Assembly: GCA_031260235.1 (NCBI GenBank)
Contig: JAIRKG010000024.1
Span: 1-17,976, forward strand
Direction: 5' to 3'
Source: Dysgonamonadaceae bacterium
GTDB lineage: Bacteria; Bacteroidota; Bacteroidia; Bacteroidales; Azobacteroidaceae
Length of the DNA: 17,976 nt
Of this stretch, positions 1 through 8,612 are shown one piece after another. The first letter of the stretch is position 1. Every line of letters starts with the position of its first letter. The position numbers and the translations under genes are program-made. The notes below the pieces were generated by a model. It had not been told where the DNA came from. It ran no database searches and was given only the letters and a program-made list of their open reading frames with translations.

Positions 1-16
1 CCTCACTGCGTCATTA

Positions 17-724
17 TTATATAAACCTGTATTTCAATAATATCCAAATAGCTTTCATTCCGTCGTGCCATTTTAATTTTTTCCCTTCCTCGACACTACG
101 CGGATAATAGTGGATGGGCAATTCTTTTATTTTATAGCCTAACTTCGATACTTTGGCCGTTACTTCGGGACAAAATTCAAATCCGGTGCATTGCAGGGGA
201 ATAGATTTTAACAGGTCGGCATCAAACATTTTATAACAAGTCGGTTCATCGGTTAAATGCTGTCCGTATAATACGTTGGCAACAAAAGAAACCAATCTTC
301 CGCCCAGATAAAACCAGATATAAGAATGTTTATTTTCCCATTCGAGAAAGCGCGACCCATATACCACTTTCTTTTCGTAAGTAATCAAGTAACTTAACAA
401 AGAATCAAGGTCTTGAGGATCACACTCAAGGTCGGCGTCCTGAATAACGATATAATTGCCCGTCGTCAATTGTAATCCCGTTCGAATCGCCATACCTTTA
501 CCGGAATTAACTTCGTGCCGAGCATATTTGATGCACATATCCGGATAACGGGCTATCATAGACTTAGCGATCGCTTCACTTTTGTCGTGCGAACAGTCGT
601 TGATGATGATAATTTCCTTTCCCGCACCAGTGGTCAATTTTGCATGAATCACTTTCTCCAGAAGACATTCCAGCGTTGATTCTTCATTGTAAACGGGAAT
701 AATAATTGATAGGATTTTATACAT
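17..724 (-). CDS. Family 2 glycosyltransferase (DPM1-like)
   Basis: A 235-residue GT-A fold glycosyltransferase of family GT2, resembling the dolichyl/polyprenyl-phosphate sugar transferases. Visible motifs are PVYNEE (residues 10-15), the nucleotide-sugar acidic residue in IIINDCS (about 39-45), and the metal-binding DAD at 96-98 within VIQDADLE. The C-terminal half holds TDEPTCYK and EFCPEVTAK, which are typical of the DPM1-like branch. There is no transmembrane segment at the C-terminus, so it probably acts as a cytosolic or membrane-peripheral enzyme transferring sugar from an NDP- or GDP-sugar to a lipid carrier; the exact sugar and acceptor are inference. The start at 724 directly precedes the GT2 core strand (KILSIIIP) and leaves 25 nt to the 3' end of the SRP RNA gene. 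I see no separate promoter, so it may depend on read-through. Confidence 0.88.
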   Translation of the reverse strand: MYKILSIIIPVYNEESTLECLLEKVIHAKLTTGAGKEIIIINDCSHDKSEAIAKSMIARYPDMCIKYARHEVNSGKGMAIRTGLQLTTGNYIVIQDADLECDPQDLDSLLSYLITYEKKVVYGSRFLEWENKHSYIWFYLGGRLVSFVANVLYGQHLTDEPTCYKMFDADLLKSIPLQCTGFEFCPEVTAKVSKLGYKIKELPIHYYPRSVEEGKKLKWHDGMKAIWILLKYRFI

Positions 725-740
725 GCTTTAAATAAACCAC

Positions 741-749
741 AATAAAAAA
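741..749 (-). terminator. U-tract ending the SRP RNA
   Basis: Immediately after the closing strand ACTTACCC the minus strand runs TTTTTTATT. The terminal helix of the RNA followed by this U-tract can act as an intrinsic terminator upstream of the glycosyltransferase gene. Confidence 0.55.
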
Positions 750-847
750 GGGTAAGTTGACTACATCGCGTCGCTACAACCACTTTACCTTTGCTGCTGT
801 CAAGCCCTGGTGGATTCAAATGGGAGCTGACCGTATAGGACTTACCC
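750..847 (-). ncRNA. ffs: Signal recognition particle RNA (4.5S-like, small bacterial type)
   Basis: On the minus strand these 98 nt begin GGGTAAGT and end ACTTACCC, an 8-bp perfect terminal helix. The apical part reads ACCAGG, then GCTTGAC, then AGCAGCAAAGGT. The CAGG and AGCAG internal-loop strands that bind the Ffh M domain have the same order as in E. coli 4.5S RNA (ACCAGG ... AGCAGCCAAGG), with a shorter apical hairpin. The 3' arm contains GACGCGATGTAG, close to the E. coli GACGCG and GATGTAG stretches. A TAnnTTTG box lies 6 bp upstream and the RNA is followed at once by six T residues, so the gene has its own start and stop signals. The RNA pairs with Ffh to target nascent membrane and secreted proteins. 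No protein gene is plausible here. A covariance-model search would settle it. Confidence 0.85.
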
Positions 848-852
848 GGCCG

Positions 853-860
853 CAAAGGTA
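853..860 (-). promoter_or_regulatory. -7 box for the SRP RNA gene
   Basis: The minus strand reads TACCTTTG, an exact match to the Bacteroidota -7 consensus TAnnTTTG. Its downstream edge is 5 bp before the first G of the RNA terminal helix at 847. The upstream -33 element is poor: only CTTT or TTTA at 17-18 bp spacing. Confidence 0.65.
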
Positions 861-903
861 ACGCTTTTTTTGAATTTTAAAGGCTCTTACCCGCTATTTC
901 TAA

Positions 904-3900
904 CTAAATATTTGATTTTAAGCCGAATATTTTATCTTCAATCCACTTCCGAGCATTCACGAATGCTTCTATCCACGGCGTAATTTCATCGTTTTTACGC
1001 CCTACCGGATAGTATGCACATTGCCAAGGAAATATTGCTCTTTCGGGATGCGGCATCATTGCCAAGTGTCGACCATCTTTGGAACAGACGCCTGCCGCAG
1101 CATAGTTCGATCCGTTGGGGTTGCCGGGGTAGGTATTATAAACATATTTGGCGGCGATGAAGTATCTTCTTTCATCCAATGGCAAAGAAAATTTACCTTC
1201 CCCGTGCGCTACCCACACGCCTAATTTGCTGCCGGCAAGAGAGCCAAGCATTATGGATTTATTTTTAGGTATCATCAGCGAAATAAATCCAGATTCAAAT
1301 TTATGAGAATCGTTATGCAACATTTGCGGTTGGGTTTTGTACTTTGGAAAAATCAGGTTTAGCGCAATCATCAATTGACAACCGTTGCATATACCTAAAC
1401 TTAACGTGTTGGGGCGAGCGTAATATTTATCCAGTGTTTTCTTTGCTTTTTCACTATACATAAGGCTTCCCGCCCATCCTTTGGCTGATCCAAACACATC
1501 GGAATTGGCAAATCCTCCGCAAAAAACGAGCATATTAATATCTTCCAATGTTTCTCTGCCGGAAACCAAATCGGTTGTGTGAACGTCTTTTACGTCGAAT
1601 CCCGCCAAGTAAAGCGCATAAGCCATTTCGCGGTCACCGTTGGTGCCTTTTTCGCGGACAATTGCCGCCTTGATTCCCGAAGGCTGGCGGTCGAAACTCA
1701 AACCGTATCCGCTCAACGTTCCGGCAAATTCTCTGTTGAATTTGATTTGCAGCGGTTGCCGCTTGTAATTGATAAAACGATCCTTGGCATATTTTTCCCC
1801 GCTTTGAAAGCAATCCAAAAGATAGGACGAATAATACCATATATCACGCAAATAATCTATATCGAAGCGGTGTTTGATTGCATCTTTGGATACCGTGAGA
1901 TAGCGATCTGCGCACGGTTTTCCGATTTTGACAAAGCCGATTCCGTTGTCAGTCAGTATATTTTCGACAGCTTGTTTGTCTTCGACCTGAATCACTATAC
2001 CGGGATTTTCACTGAACAATATCTTTATCAAATCCTCTTCTATCAGTTTGTCTAAATTGACGTTCAAACCGCCTCTCGTATTTCCGAAAGTCATCTCCAG
2101 CAAGGTAACAATCATGCCTCCCGCCGAAATATCATGACCGGCGATAATCAATTCTTTATCAATCAGCTCCTGAATAATATCGAATGTACTCCTGAAATAT
2201 TCGGCATCCGTCACGACAGGAACTTCGTCACCCAAACGGTTCAGGGATTGTGCGAAGGCTGACCCTCCTAACTTGAATGTATTGAACGAAAAATCAATAT
2301 AATAAAGCGCTGTTCGTTGATTATTGAGCAATACCGGCGAAACGATTTTCCGAATATTCGATACTTCCGCGCCGGCTGAAATAATGACTGTTCCCGGCGA
2401 AAAAACTTTTTCTACACCGTATTTCTGAGTCATGGACAGCGAGTCTTTTCCCGTCGGAATATTGATTCCCAAACCGCAGGCGAAATCGGAACAGGCCTTG
2501 ACAGCCTCATACAGCCGCGCGTCTTCTCCGGGATTTTTACACGGCCACATCCAGTTGGCACTCAGCGAAACGCTTTCCATTTTCTCTTTCAACGGAGCAA
2601 AAACAATATTGGTAAGCGCTTCCGCAATGGACAAAACCGAACCTGCGGCCGGATCTATCAAACCGGCTTGCGGTGCATGGCCGATCGAGGTTGCAACGCC
2701 CGATTTCCCGCGAAAATCCAAAGCAGCCGCACCTAAATCGCTCAAAGGTAACTGGATTTCGCCCTGACATTGCTGGCGGGCTATTTTCCCCGTAATCGAG
2801 CGGTCAACTTTGTTGGTCAGCCAATCCTTGCAAGCCACAGACTCCAGTTGCAACACATTTTCCAAATATTTATCAAGATTTCTGATACTATAGCCGACGG
2901 GCTTAAAATACTCCTCAAAAAGCATGTCGTTCATCACCGTGCGCGGCGGCTTTCCGAAAAAGTCTGCCAAGTGCATATCCAATGGTTTTTTGCCATCGGT
3001 TTGCTCAAATACCAACTTGTTGTCGCCGGTAATTTCGCCGACTACGTACATTGGCGCCCGTTCGCGGGCTGCTATTTTTTGTACGCGGTCGATATCTTCT
3101 TTTTTGAGCAGCAAGCCCATTCTTTCCTGACTTTCGTTTCCGATAATTTCTCTGGACGACAGGGTCGGATCGCCAATTGGCAGTTTCGACATGTCGATTT
3201 TTCCGCCGGTCGGCTCCACCAATTCCGAGATGCAATTGAGATGCCCGCCTGCGCCGTGGTCGTGGATAGATACGATGGGATTATCGTCCGATTCCGCCAA
3301 TGCACGGATAACGTTTGAAACTCGTTTTTGCATTTCGGGGTTGGCACGCTGAACGGCATTCAGTTCAATTCCACTGTTGTATTCGCCTGTGGCAACCGAC
3401 GATACCGCTCCACCGCCTATTCCGATTCGGTAATTATCGCCGCTCAAAATCACCACCTTTTCGCCGGCTTTGGGTTTGCCTTTCAAAGCATCCCGTTTAT
3501 TGGCGAAGCCAACGCCGCCGGCAAGCATAACCACCTTATCGTAAGCAAATTTCCTGCGGTTTTCTTCGTGTTCAAAAGTCAAAAGCGAACCGCAAATCAG
3601 CGGTTGTCCGAATTTGTTCCCGAAATCGGAAGCGCCGTTTGAAGCCTTAATTAAGATTTGGGCAGGCGTTTGATAGAGCCATTTTCTCAGCGGCATAATT
3701 TTTTCCCATGGGCGGTCGCCTTCGGTGCGCGGATAGGAAGTCATATAAACCGCAGTTCCGGCAATGGGCAGGGAGGCCTTTCCTCCGCCCATGCGATCAC
3801 GGATTTCACCACCAACACCGGTTGCTGCGCCATTGAAAGGCTCGACGGTGGTTGGAAAATTATGCGTTTCCGCTTTCAGCGAAAGAACGGTTTCTATATT

Positions 3901-4608
3901 TTTTACGGAGAAATAATCCGGTTTATCGGCAGATCGAGGTGCAAACTGTTCGATAACGGGACCGGCGTTGAACGCGACATTATCGTTATAAGCCGAAATC
4001 AGTTGATTGGGATTCAGTTGAGATGTTTTACGAATCAGTTCGAAAAGCGTGGATTTCTTTGCTACCCCGTTGATGATGAAAACGCCGTTGAAAATCTTGT
4101 GCCGGCAATGTTCGGAATTGACTTGCGAAAAGCCGAAAACCTCGCTGTCAGTCAATTTGCGGCCTAATTTTTCGCTGACGTGGTTTAAATATTCGATTTC
4201 CTCAGGACTTAAAGCCAAACCTTCCTGCTGGTTGTAAACGGCTATGTCGTCGATAGAAACAATGGATTCCTGTCTTTTGTTGATTGTGAAAATATCTTGC
4301 CCGATTCCGCTGTAAATACGTTGGAGCATAGGGTCATATTCGATATGTCTGTTTGGAATAATCAGAAATTCTTCTACCCTATTGACGCCTTCGATTCCCA
4401 TGTTTCGAATGATTTCAACGGCATTGGTACTCCACGGAGTAATCATTTCGCGCCTCGGTCCAAGTAAATACGAATGTACATTTTTGTTGGTTAACAACTC
4501 GGCTTCATCGAAAAGCCAAGTCAATTTCTTACGATCTATCTTTGAAAGTCTTACCGAGGTTTCGACAGCGATAATCAAGTTTGTTTTACATTTGAAAAAA
4601 AGAATCAT
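904..4608 (-). CDS. purL: Phosphoribosylformylglycinamidine synthase, single-chain (FGAM synthase)
   Basis: A 1234-residue enzyme that converts FGAR, glutamine and ATP to FGAM in the fourth step of purine synthesis; cytosolic. The order is the large PurL type: N-terminal PurS-like region (1 to about 125), linker helix with NSEHCRH (164-170), first AIRS/ATPase half with KAETHNFP (245-252) and GEIRDRMGGG (267-276), second AIRS half with PTGKDS, and a C-terminal glutamine amidotransferase domain. The amidotransferase keeps its nucleophile Cys in GICNGCQ (about residue 1074) and His-Pro-Glu in MMPHPE (about 1184-1189). Length fits the Bacteroidota form and is slightly below the E. coli enzyme (1295). 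The start MILFFK is the usual N-terminus of this group. No frameshift or missing catalytic residue is seen. It is transcribed away from rpsP; the promoter could not be fixed. Confidence 0.97.
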   Translation of the reverse strand: MILFFKCKTNLIIAVETSVRLSKIDRKKLTWLFDEAELLTNKNVHSYLLGPRREMITPWSTNAVEIIRNMGIEGVNRVEEFLIIPNRHIEYDPMLQRIYSGIGQDIFTINKRQESIVSIDDIAVYNQQEGLALSPEEIEYLNHVSEKLGRKLTDSEVFGFSQVNSEHCRHKIFNGVFIINGVAKKSTLFELIRKTSQLNPNQLISAYNDNVAFNAGPVIEQFAPRSADKPDYFSVKNIETVLSLKAETHNFPTTVEPFNGAATGVGGEIRDRMGGGKASLPIAGTAVYMTSYPRTEGDRPWEKIMPLRKWLYQTPAQILIKASNGASDFGNKFGQPLICGSLLTFEHEENRRKFAYDKVVMLAGGVGFANKRDALKGKPKAGEKVVILSGDNYRIGIGGGAVSSVATGEYNSGIELNAVQRANPEMQKRVSNVIRALAESDDNPIVSIHDHGAGGHLNCISELVEPTGGKIDMSKLPIGDPTLSSREIIGNESQERMGLLLKKEDIDRVQKIAARERAPMYVVGEITGDNKLVFEQTDGKKPLDMHLADFFGKPPRTVMNDMLFEEYFKPVGYSIRNLDKYLENVLQLESVACKDWLTNKVDRSITGKIARQQCQGEIQLPLSDLGAAALDFRGKSGVATSIGHAPQAGLIDPAAGSVLSIAEALTNIVFAPLKEKMESVSLSANWMWPCKNPGEDARLYEAVKACSDFACGLGINIPTGKDSLSMTQKYGVEKVFSPGTVIISAGAEVSNIRKIVSPVLLNNQRTALYYIDFSFNTFKLGGSAFAQSLNRLGDEVPVVTDAEYFRSTFDIIQELIDKELIIAGHDISAGGMIVTLLEMTFGNTRGGLNVNLDKLIEEDLIKILFSENPGIVIQVEDKQAVENILTDNGIGFVKIGKPCADRYLTVSKDAIKHRFDIDYLRDIWYYSSYLLDCFQSGEKYAKDRFINYKRQPLQIKFNREFAGTLSGYGLSFDRQPSGIKAAIVREKGTNGDREMAYALYLAGFDVKDVHTTDLVSGRETLEDINMLVFCGGFANSDVFGSAKGWAGSLMYSEKAKKTLDKYYARPNTLSLGICNGCQLMIALNLIFPKYKTQPQMLHNDSHKFESGFISLMIPKNKSIMLGSLAGSKLGVWVAHGEGKFSLPLDERRYFIAAKYVYNTYPGNPNGSNYAAAGVCSKDGRHLAMMPHPERAIFPWQCAYYPVGRKNDEITPWIEAFVNARKWIEDKIFGLKSNI

Positions 4609-4877
4609 TGACTTATGGAAATGTTTGAGCGCAAATTTATGTGATTTTTTTTAATTCACACAGATAAAAGGGAAATATTTTTTCGTGCATTGTAATTTTG
4701 GATATTTGAAAAGGCACAAAATTAGGCAAACATAACGATACAAAGATGCGAAGATTAGGCGAAATAAAAATATAGTCATGGAACATACGCCGTGAAATAA
4801 AATAAATTGTAATAGTCAAAACTTTGTCGTACCTTTGTCGTCACTAATATAAATTTCAAACTAAAAATTATTACAAC
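4609..4877. other. Divergent intergenic region between purL and rpsP
   Basis: 269 bp of AT-rich DNA with no convincing gene. It holds the rpsP promoter near its right end. For purL, several TAnnTTTG-like boxes occur on the minus strand (4632-4639 TAAATTTG, 4717-4724 TAATTTTG, 4727-4734 TATGTTTG), but none has a good TTTG at the usual spacing, so the purL start site is unresolved. The minus-strand open frame at 4637-4819 has no recognisable features. Confidence 0.6.
4806..4837 (+). promoter_or_regulatory. rpsP promoter (Bacteroidota type)
   Basis: ATTG at 4806-4809, then 20 bp, then TACCTTTG at 4830-4837, matching the TTTG / 19-21 bp / TAnnTTTG pattern of the Bacteroidota primary sigma factor. 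Transcription would begin near 4844, giving a leader of about 34 nt. The -7 box is embedded in a direct repeat: CTTTGTCGT occurs at 4822-4830 and 4833-4841. Confidence 0.75.
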
Positions 4878-5426
4878 ATGGCAACAAAAATTAGATTGCA
4901 AAGACACGGTCGCAAAGGGTATGCATTTTACCACATCGTGATCGCAAATAGCAGAGCTCCACGTGATGGAAAATTTATCGAAAGGATTGGTTCTTATAAC
5001 CCCAATACGAATCCTGCTACAATAGATTTGAAATTCGAAAGAGCTTTGTATTGGCTGCAAGTAGGCGCTCAGCCTACCGACACCGTGAAGAATATTCTTT
5101 CCAGCGAAGGTGTTCTCCTGAAAAAACATTTATTGGGCGGGGTGAAAAAAGGCGCTTTTTCCGAAGCCGAAGCCGAGGTCAAATTTGAGGCTTGGTTGAA
5201 TGAAAAACAAAATACCGTTAACGCGGAAATCAGTAAATTAAGCGAAGCGAAAAGAAGCGGCGCAAAAGCAAAATTAGAAGCGGAAAAAGCGGTAAATAAA
5301 GTGAAAGCGGAAGCGTTGGCCAATAAAAAAGCAAAATTAGAAGCGGCTAATAAACCTGTGGAACCAGAAGCCGCCGTTGTAGAAGAACCAAAAACCGCCA
5401 CTACGGATAATAGTTCTCTCAACTAA
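4878..5426 (+). CDS. rpsP: 30S ribosomal protein S16 with long C-terminal extension
   Basis: A 182-residue S16, a primary rRNA-binding protein of the 30S subunit. Residues 1 to about 80 are the conserved core, starting [20 protein letters not shown] and including [19 protein letters not shown]. From about residue 95 onward the chain is rich in Lys, Ala and Glu and looks helical or coiled-coil, ending in an acidic, low-complexity tail. Most bacterial S16 proteins are 80-90 residues; long tails are known in Bacteroidota. The start is fixed by the universal N-terminus; there is no Shine-Dalgarno sequence, only an AT-rich leader, as is usual in this phylum. It is monocistronic, with its own promoter, and its last 8 bp overlap the convergent recG gene. 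Confidence 0.97.
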   Translation: MATKIRLQRHGRKGYAFYHIVIANSRAPRDGKFIERIGSYNPNTNPATIDLKFERALYWLQVGAQPTDTVKNILSSEGVLLKKHLLGGVKKGAFSEAEAEVKFEAWLNEKQNTVNAEISKLSEAKRSGAKAKLEAEKAVNKVKAEALANKKAKLEAANKPVEPEAAVVEEPKTATTDNSSLN

Positions 5427-7518
5427 TCATAAACCATCCCACCTGTTTCTGCCGGTTCAGTTTTTTCAATTGCCGGTTCAACAATTCATTTTCCGGTTTT
5501 TGGAGTGTCGAGTCGTCTTCAAGAATTTCGCGGGCTATTTCGCGGGCAAGCGTGAGAACTTGCCCGTCGTGCGCAAGGTTGGCAATGCGCAGGTTAAAGG
5601 CGATTCCGCTTTGTTGGGTTCCGTCAATATCGCCGGGACCACGCAGTTTCAGGTCTTCTTCGGCAATGACAAATCCGTCGTTGGTTTCCGTCATGATTGC
5701 TATGCGGCGACGGGTGTTTTCAGATAATTCATAGTTAGTTAGTAAAATGCAGTAGGATTGGTCGGCGCCTCGTCCTACCCTGCCTCGTAATTGGTGCAAT
5801 TGTGCAAGCCCAAACCGCTCGGCATTTTCGATGATCATTACCGAAGCGTTGGGTACGTTTACACCGACTTCAATCACCGTCGTCGCCACCATGATATGCG
5901 TATCGCCGGCGACAAACTTTTGCATTTCGGCGTCTTTTTCCGCTGCTTTCATCCTTCCATGTACCATTGAAACATGATATTCGGGGAAAATTTCCTTTGT
6001 CGTTTCAAAGCCTTCCTTCAGGTTTTTCAAGTCCATTGTTTCGCTTTCTTCAATGAGGGGATAAACAATGTAAACCTGCCGCCCCTCCTGCAATTGCCGG
6101 CGGACGGAATGATAGAGGTTGTTCCGCTTGGCGCTGTAAATATGAATCGTTTTGATAGGTTTGCGGCCGGGAGGAAGTTCGTCGATGACCGAAACGTCCA
6201 AATCGCCGTAGAAAGTCATAGCCAACGTACGCGGAATCGGGGTTGCGGTCATCACCAAAACATGCGGCGGAATGGTGTTTTTGTCCCAAAGTTTCGCTCG
6301 CTGGGCTACCCCGAAACGATGCTGTTCATCAACGACAACCAAGCCCAGATTGGAAAAAACAACTGTATCTTCAATCAGGGCATGCGTACCGATAAGTAAG
6401 TGAATATCGCCGTTTTGTACAGCGGGAAGAATAGTGTTCCGCTCTTTTTTCGTTGAAGCTCCCGTCAGCAAGCGGACTTCAATGTCCAAACCTTCGACCA
6501 GTTGCGATATGGTTTCAAAATGCTGGTTGGCAAGTATCTCTGTCGGAGCCATCAGCGCCGCCTGAAAACCGTTGTCCAAAGCAATCAGGATTGAGAGCAA
6601 GGCAACCAGTGTTTTCCCGCTTCCGACGTCGCCTTGCAGCAAGCGGTTCATTTGCTTTTCACTGTTCATATCACGGCGAATTTCTTTTACGACCCGCTTT
6701 TGCGCTTCAGTCAGTTCAAATGGCAAATTATTATGGTAAAATCCGTTAAAGAAGTCTCCAACGACTGAAAAACAGAAGCCGCCCAAACGTTTCTCGCGAT
6801 ATTTGGTAACCTGCAAAATATTGAGCTGCAAATAAAACAGTTCTTCAAATTTCAGGCGGAACTGCGCATTGCGTAAAGCGGTCGGCGAAGCGGGGAAGTG
6901 AATATTGCGTATTGCCTCATCCAAAGCAACTATGCCTGCACGGTTGATAATTTCGCAGGGAAGCGTTTCCGGAAGTGTTTCTTTCAGCGTTTCGAGGATG
7001 GTCGTAATGATGCGTTGAACGGCACGCGAATGAAGAAAGGCTTTTTTCATCCTTTCGGTTGTATTATATTGTCCCTGAACGCCTACTTCGCCGTTGAAGA
7101 ATTTGTCTTCCGTTTCCAGTTCGGGGTGAGCGATATTGATCCTGCCGTTGAAAACCGCCGGTTTGCCGAATAGAATATATTCCGTTCCCGATTTATATGC
7201 ATTTTGAATGGACTTAATGTTTTGAAACCAAACCAGATCTATCGTTCCCGTATCGTCATGGAAAACAGCGGTCAAGCGGCGTTTGCGTCCTTCGCCGACC
7301 ATCTCGAAATGGCTGATTTTCCCTTTCAGTTGGATATACGGCATATTCCCGTTTATTTCCCTGATTTTGAAAATCTTGCTCCGGTCGATATATTTATAGG
7401 GAAAATAATATAACATATCTTCCCACGACGAAACATGGATTTCCTGTTGCAGGACGTCTGCTTTCCGAGGCCCGACTCCCGGCAAATATATGATGTTTTG
7501 TGCGCTTAATTCCGGCAT
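5419..7518 (-). CDS. recG: ATP-dependent DNA helicase RecG
   Basis: A 699-residue superfamily 2 helicase that remodels stalled replication forks and branch-migrates Holliday junctions. The N-terminal wedge/OB region occupies roughly 1-260. The helicase core follows, with Walker A GDVGSGKT (296-303), motif II DEQH (397-400), motif [11 protein letters not shown] (424-431) and motif [11 protein letters not shown] (576-584). The length is normal and all motifs are intact. It is the last gene of the xseB-ispD-recG operon and starts 7 bp after the ispD stop. Its stop codon (5419-5421) lies inside the last codons of convergent rpsP, so any terminator for it must lie within rpsP. Confidence 0.97.
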   Translation of the reverse strand: MPELSAQNIIYLPGVGPRKADVLQQEIHVSSWEDMLYYFPYKYIDRSKIFKIREINGNMPYIQLKGKISHFEMVGEGRKRRLTAVFHDDTGTIDLVWFQNIKSIQNAYKSGTEYILFGKPAVFNGRINIAHPELETEDKFFNGEVGVQGQYNTTERMKKAFLHSRAVQRIITTILETLKETLPETLPCEIINRAGIVALDEAIRNIHFPASPTALRNAQFRLKFEELFYLQLNILQVTKYREKRLGGFCFSVVGDFFNGFYHNNLPFELTEAQKRVVKEIRRDMNSEKQMNRLLQGDVGSGKTLVALLSILIALDNGFQAALMAPTEILANQHFETISQLVEGLDIEVRLLTGASTKKERNTILPAVQNGDIHLLIGTHALIEDTVVFSNLGLVVVDEQHRFGVAQRAKLWDKNTIPPHVLVMTATPIPRTLAMTFYGDLDVSVIDELPPGRKPIKTIHIYSAKRNNLYHSVRRQLQEGRQVYIVYPLIEESETMDLKNLKEGFETTKEIFPEYHVSMVHGRMKAAEKDAEMQKFVAGDTHIMVATTVIEVGVNVPNASVMIIENAERFGLAQLHQLRGRVGRGADQSYCILLTNYELSENTRRRIAIMTETNDGFVIAEEDLKLRGPGDIDGTQQSGIAFNLRIANLAHDGQVLTLAREIAREILEDDSTLQKPENELLNRQLKKLNRQKQVGWFMIS

Positions 7519-7525
7519 AGGCCAA

Positions 7526-8278
7526 TTAAGAATGATGAGATTTTATCAGGGATTGAGCGATAATTAAATCGGTTGGCGTTGTTATTTTGATGTTTTCACG
7601 GCTACCTTCGACCATTGCGGGACGGTAAATGCCCAGTGCTTCCACGACCGATACATCGTCTGTGAACCGGAGATCATAATCCTGCCGGTAGGCTTCAAAT
7701 AAAATATCAGCCTTGAAAACTTGCGGGGTTTGCACGAGAAAATATTTGGAGCGATCGGCGGGAATAGTTGTCCTGATGTCAGTCATCTTCCGCATTGAAT
7801 CTGTAACCGGGATCGCGGGACAAGCGACGCCATCGCTATCCGCCTGCGCATAAACCTTGCCAATCAATTCCTTATCGACCAGCGGGCGGACTCCGTCGTG
7901 AATACCGATTAACGGTACGCGGTGAAAGGTACGCGGTGAAAGGTGAAGGGTGGATGGCAAATTGTGTCCCGTTAACCATTCGCCGTTTATCAAAAATAAA
8001 GCGTTTTTGACTGAATGGAAACGTGTTTCTCCGCCGGAAACGGTTTGGTGCGGAATGGAAAAAGAGTGTTCGGCGCAAAGGTTTTCCCAATATTTTTTCT
8101 GTTCGCGAGGCAAAACAAGAATGATGCGAATGTTTGGATCGTAATCGTAAAACGCTTGAATCGTATGCATTAGCACGGGACGCTCCGCCAGGAGCATAAA
8201 TTGCTTGGGTATGTCGCCACCCATCCGAAGTCCCTTGCCTCCGGCAACGATAATCGCGTATTTATCAGTTCCGTTCAT
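7526..8278 (-). CDS. ispD: 2-C-methyl-D-erythritol 4-phosphate cytidylyltransferase
   Basis: A 250-residue IspD, which couples CTP with MEP in the non-mevalonate isoprenoid pathway. The CTP-binding loop is VAGGKGLRMGG...PKQF (11-27). Other family blocks are HDGVRPLV (127-134), PVTDSM (157-162), TPQVF (184-188), FTDDVSVVEA (205-214) and GSRENIKIT (225-233). The protein is somewhat longer than usual (about 220-235) because of a segment at about residues 98-122, between the helix ending KNALFLI and the strand leading to HDGVRP. That segment is encoded partly by a 14-bp tandem repeat (7914-7941). It falls at a loop position relative to E. coli IspD ([25 protein letters not shown] region), so the enzyme is probably still active. 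It lies 31 bp after xseB and 7 bp before recG. Confidence 0.95.
   Translation of the reverse strand: MNGTDKYAIIVAGGKGLRMGGDIPKQFMLLAERPVLMHTIQAFYDYDPNIRIILVLPREQKKYWENLCAEHSFSIPHQTVSGGETRFHSVKNALFLINGEWLTGHNLPSTLHLSPRTFHRVPLIGIHDGVRPLVDKELIGKVYAQADSDGVACPAIPVTDSMRKMTDIRTTIPADRSKYFLVQTPQVFKADILFEAYRQDYDLRFTDDVSVVEALGIYRPAMVEGSRENIKITTPTDLIIAQSLIKSHHS
7914..7956. repeat. 14-bp tandem repeat inside ispD
   Basis: GGTACGCGGTGAAA occurs twice head to tail at 7914-7927 and 7928-7941, followed by a related GGTGAAGGGTGGATGG stretch (7942-7957). The repeat encodes part of the extra loop of IspD. The unit is not a multiple of three, so gain or loss of one copy would break the reading frame. Confidence 0.8.
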
Positions 8279-8309
8279 TCATTTTATATCGCTTAATTAT
8301 CGGGTTCCT

Positions 8310-8507
8310 TCATTTGATTTCTTCCAGTATTTTCTTTGTTTCTTCGTCTGCAAGGAAAAGTTTGTCGTTACAAATTTTTAACAAAGCTGATGTTTCCTTT
8401 ATTTTTTCACTCAACTCATCCACATCCAGCCGGTTACTTTCAATCAGCGCCTGAATTTGCTCCAGACGGGAGTATGCTTCTTTGTATGTCAATTCTTTTT
8501 CTTTCAT
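8310..8507 (-). CDS. xseB: Exodeoxyribonuclease VII small subunit
   Basis: A 65-residue XseB, beginning MKEKELTYKEAYSRLEQI and continuing with LDVDELSEKIKETSALLKICNDKL. This is the helical hairpin that binds the coiled coil of XseA in the single-strand-specific exonuclease VII. A start five codons further upstream is possible, but the start at 8507 gives the normal N-terminus and leaves a sensible leader from the -7 box at 8534-8541. It is first in an operon with ispD and recG. The large subunit gene xseA, often adjacent, is not upstream here: the next 380 bp hold only repeats and a terminator. Confidence 0.92.
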   Translation of the reverse strand: MKEKELTYKEAYSRLEQIQALIESNRLDVDELSEKIKETSALLKICNDKLFLADEETKKILEEIK

Positions 8508-8533
8508 AAGTAATACAATCAAATAATCCGGCG

Positions 8534-8563
8534 CAAACTTACGTAATTTTTTTGTATTCCAAA
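8534..8563 (-). promoter_or_regulatory. Promoter of the xseB-ispD-recG operon
   Basis: On the minus strand TTTG (8560-8563) is followed by 18 bp and TAAGTTTG (8534-8541), close to the Bacteroidota consensus with spacing one base short of typical. The start site would be near 8527, about 20 nt before the xseB ATG. Confidence 0.6.
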
Positions 8564-8612
8564 GAGAAAATCTCGCAAATGGGATATTGCGGCACCCAAA
8601 ATCCCGCCACCG

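Noticed and set aside
649..855. 68-codon minus-strand open frame
   Set aside because: It spans the SRP RNA and overlaps the glycosyltransferase start; the conserved features are those of RNA, not protein.
4637..4819. 60-codon minus-strand open frame between purL and rpsP
   Set aside because: No family resemblance, AT-rich composition and no promoter at suitable spacing.
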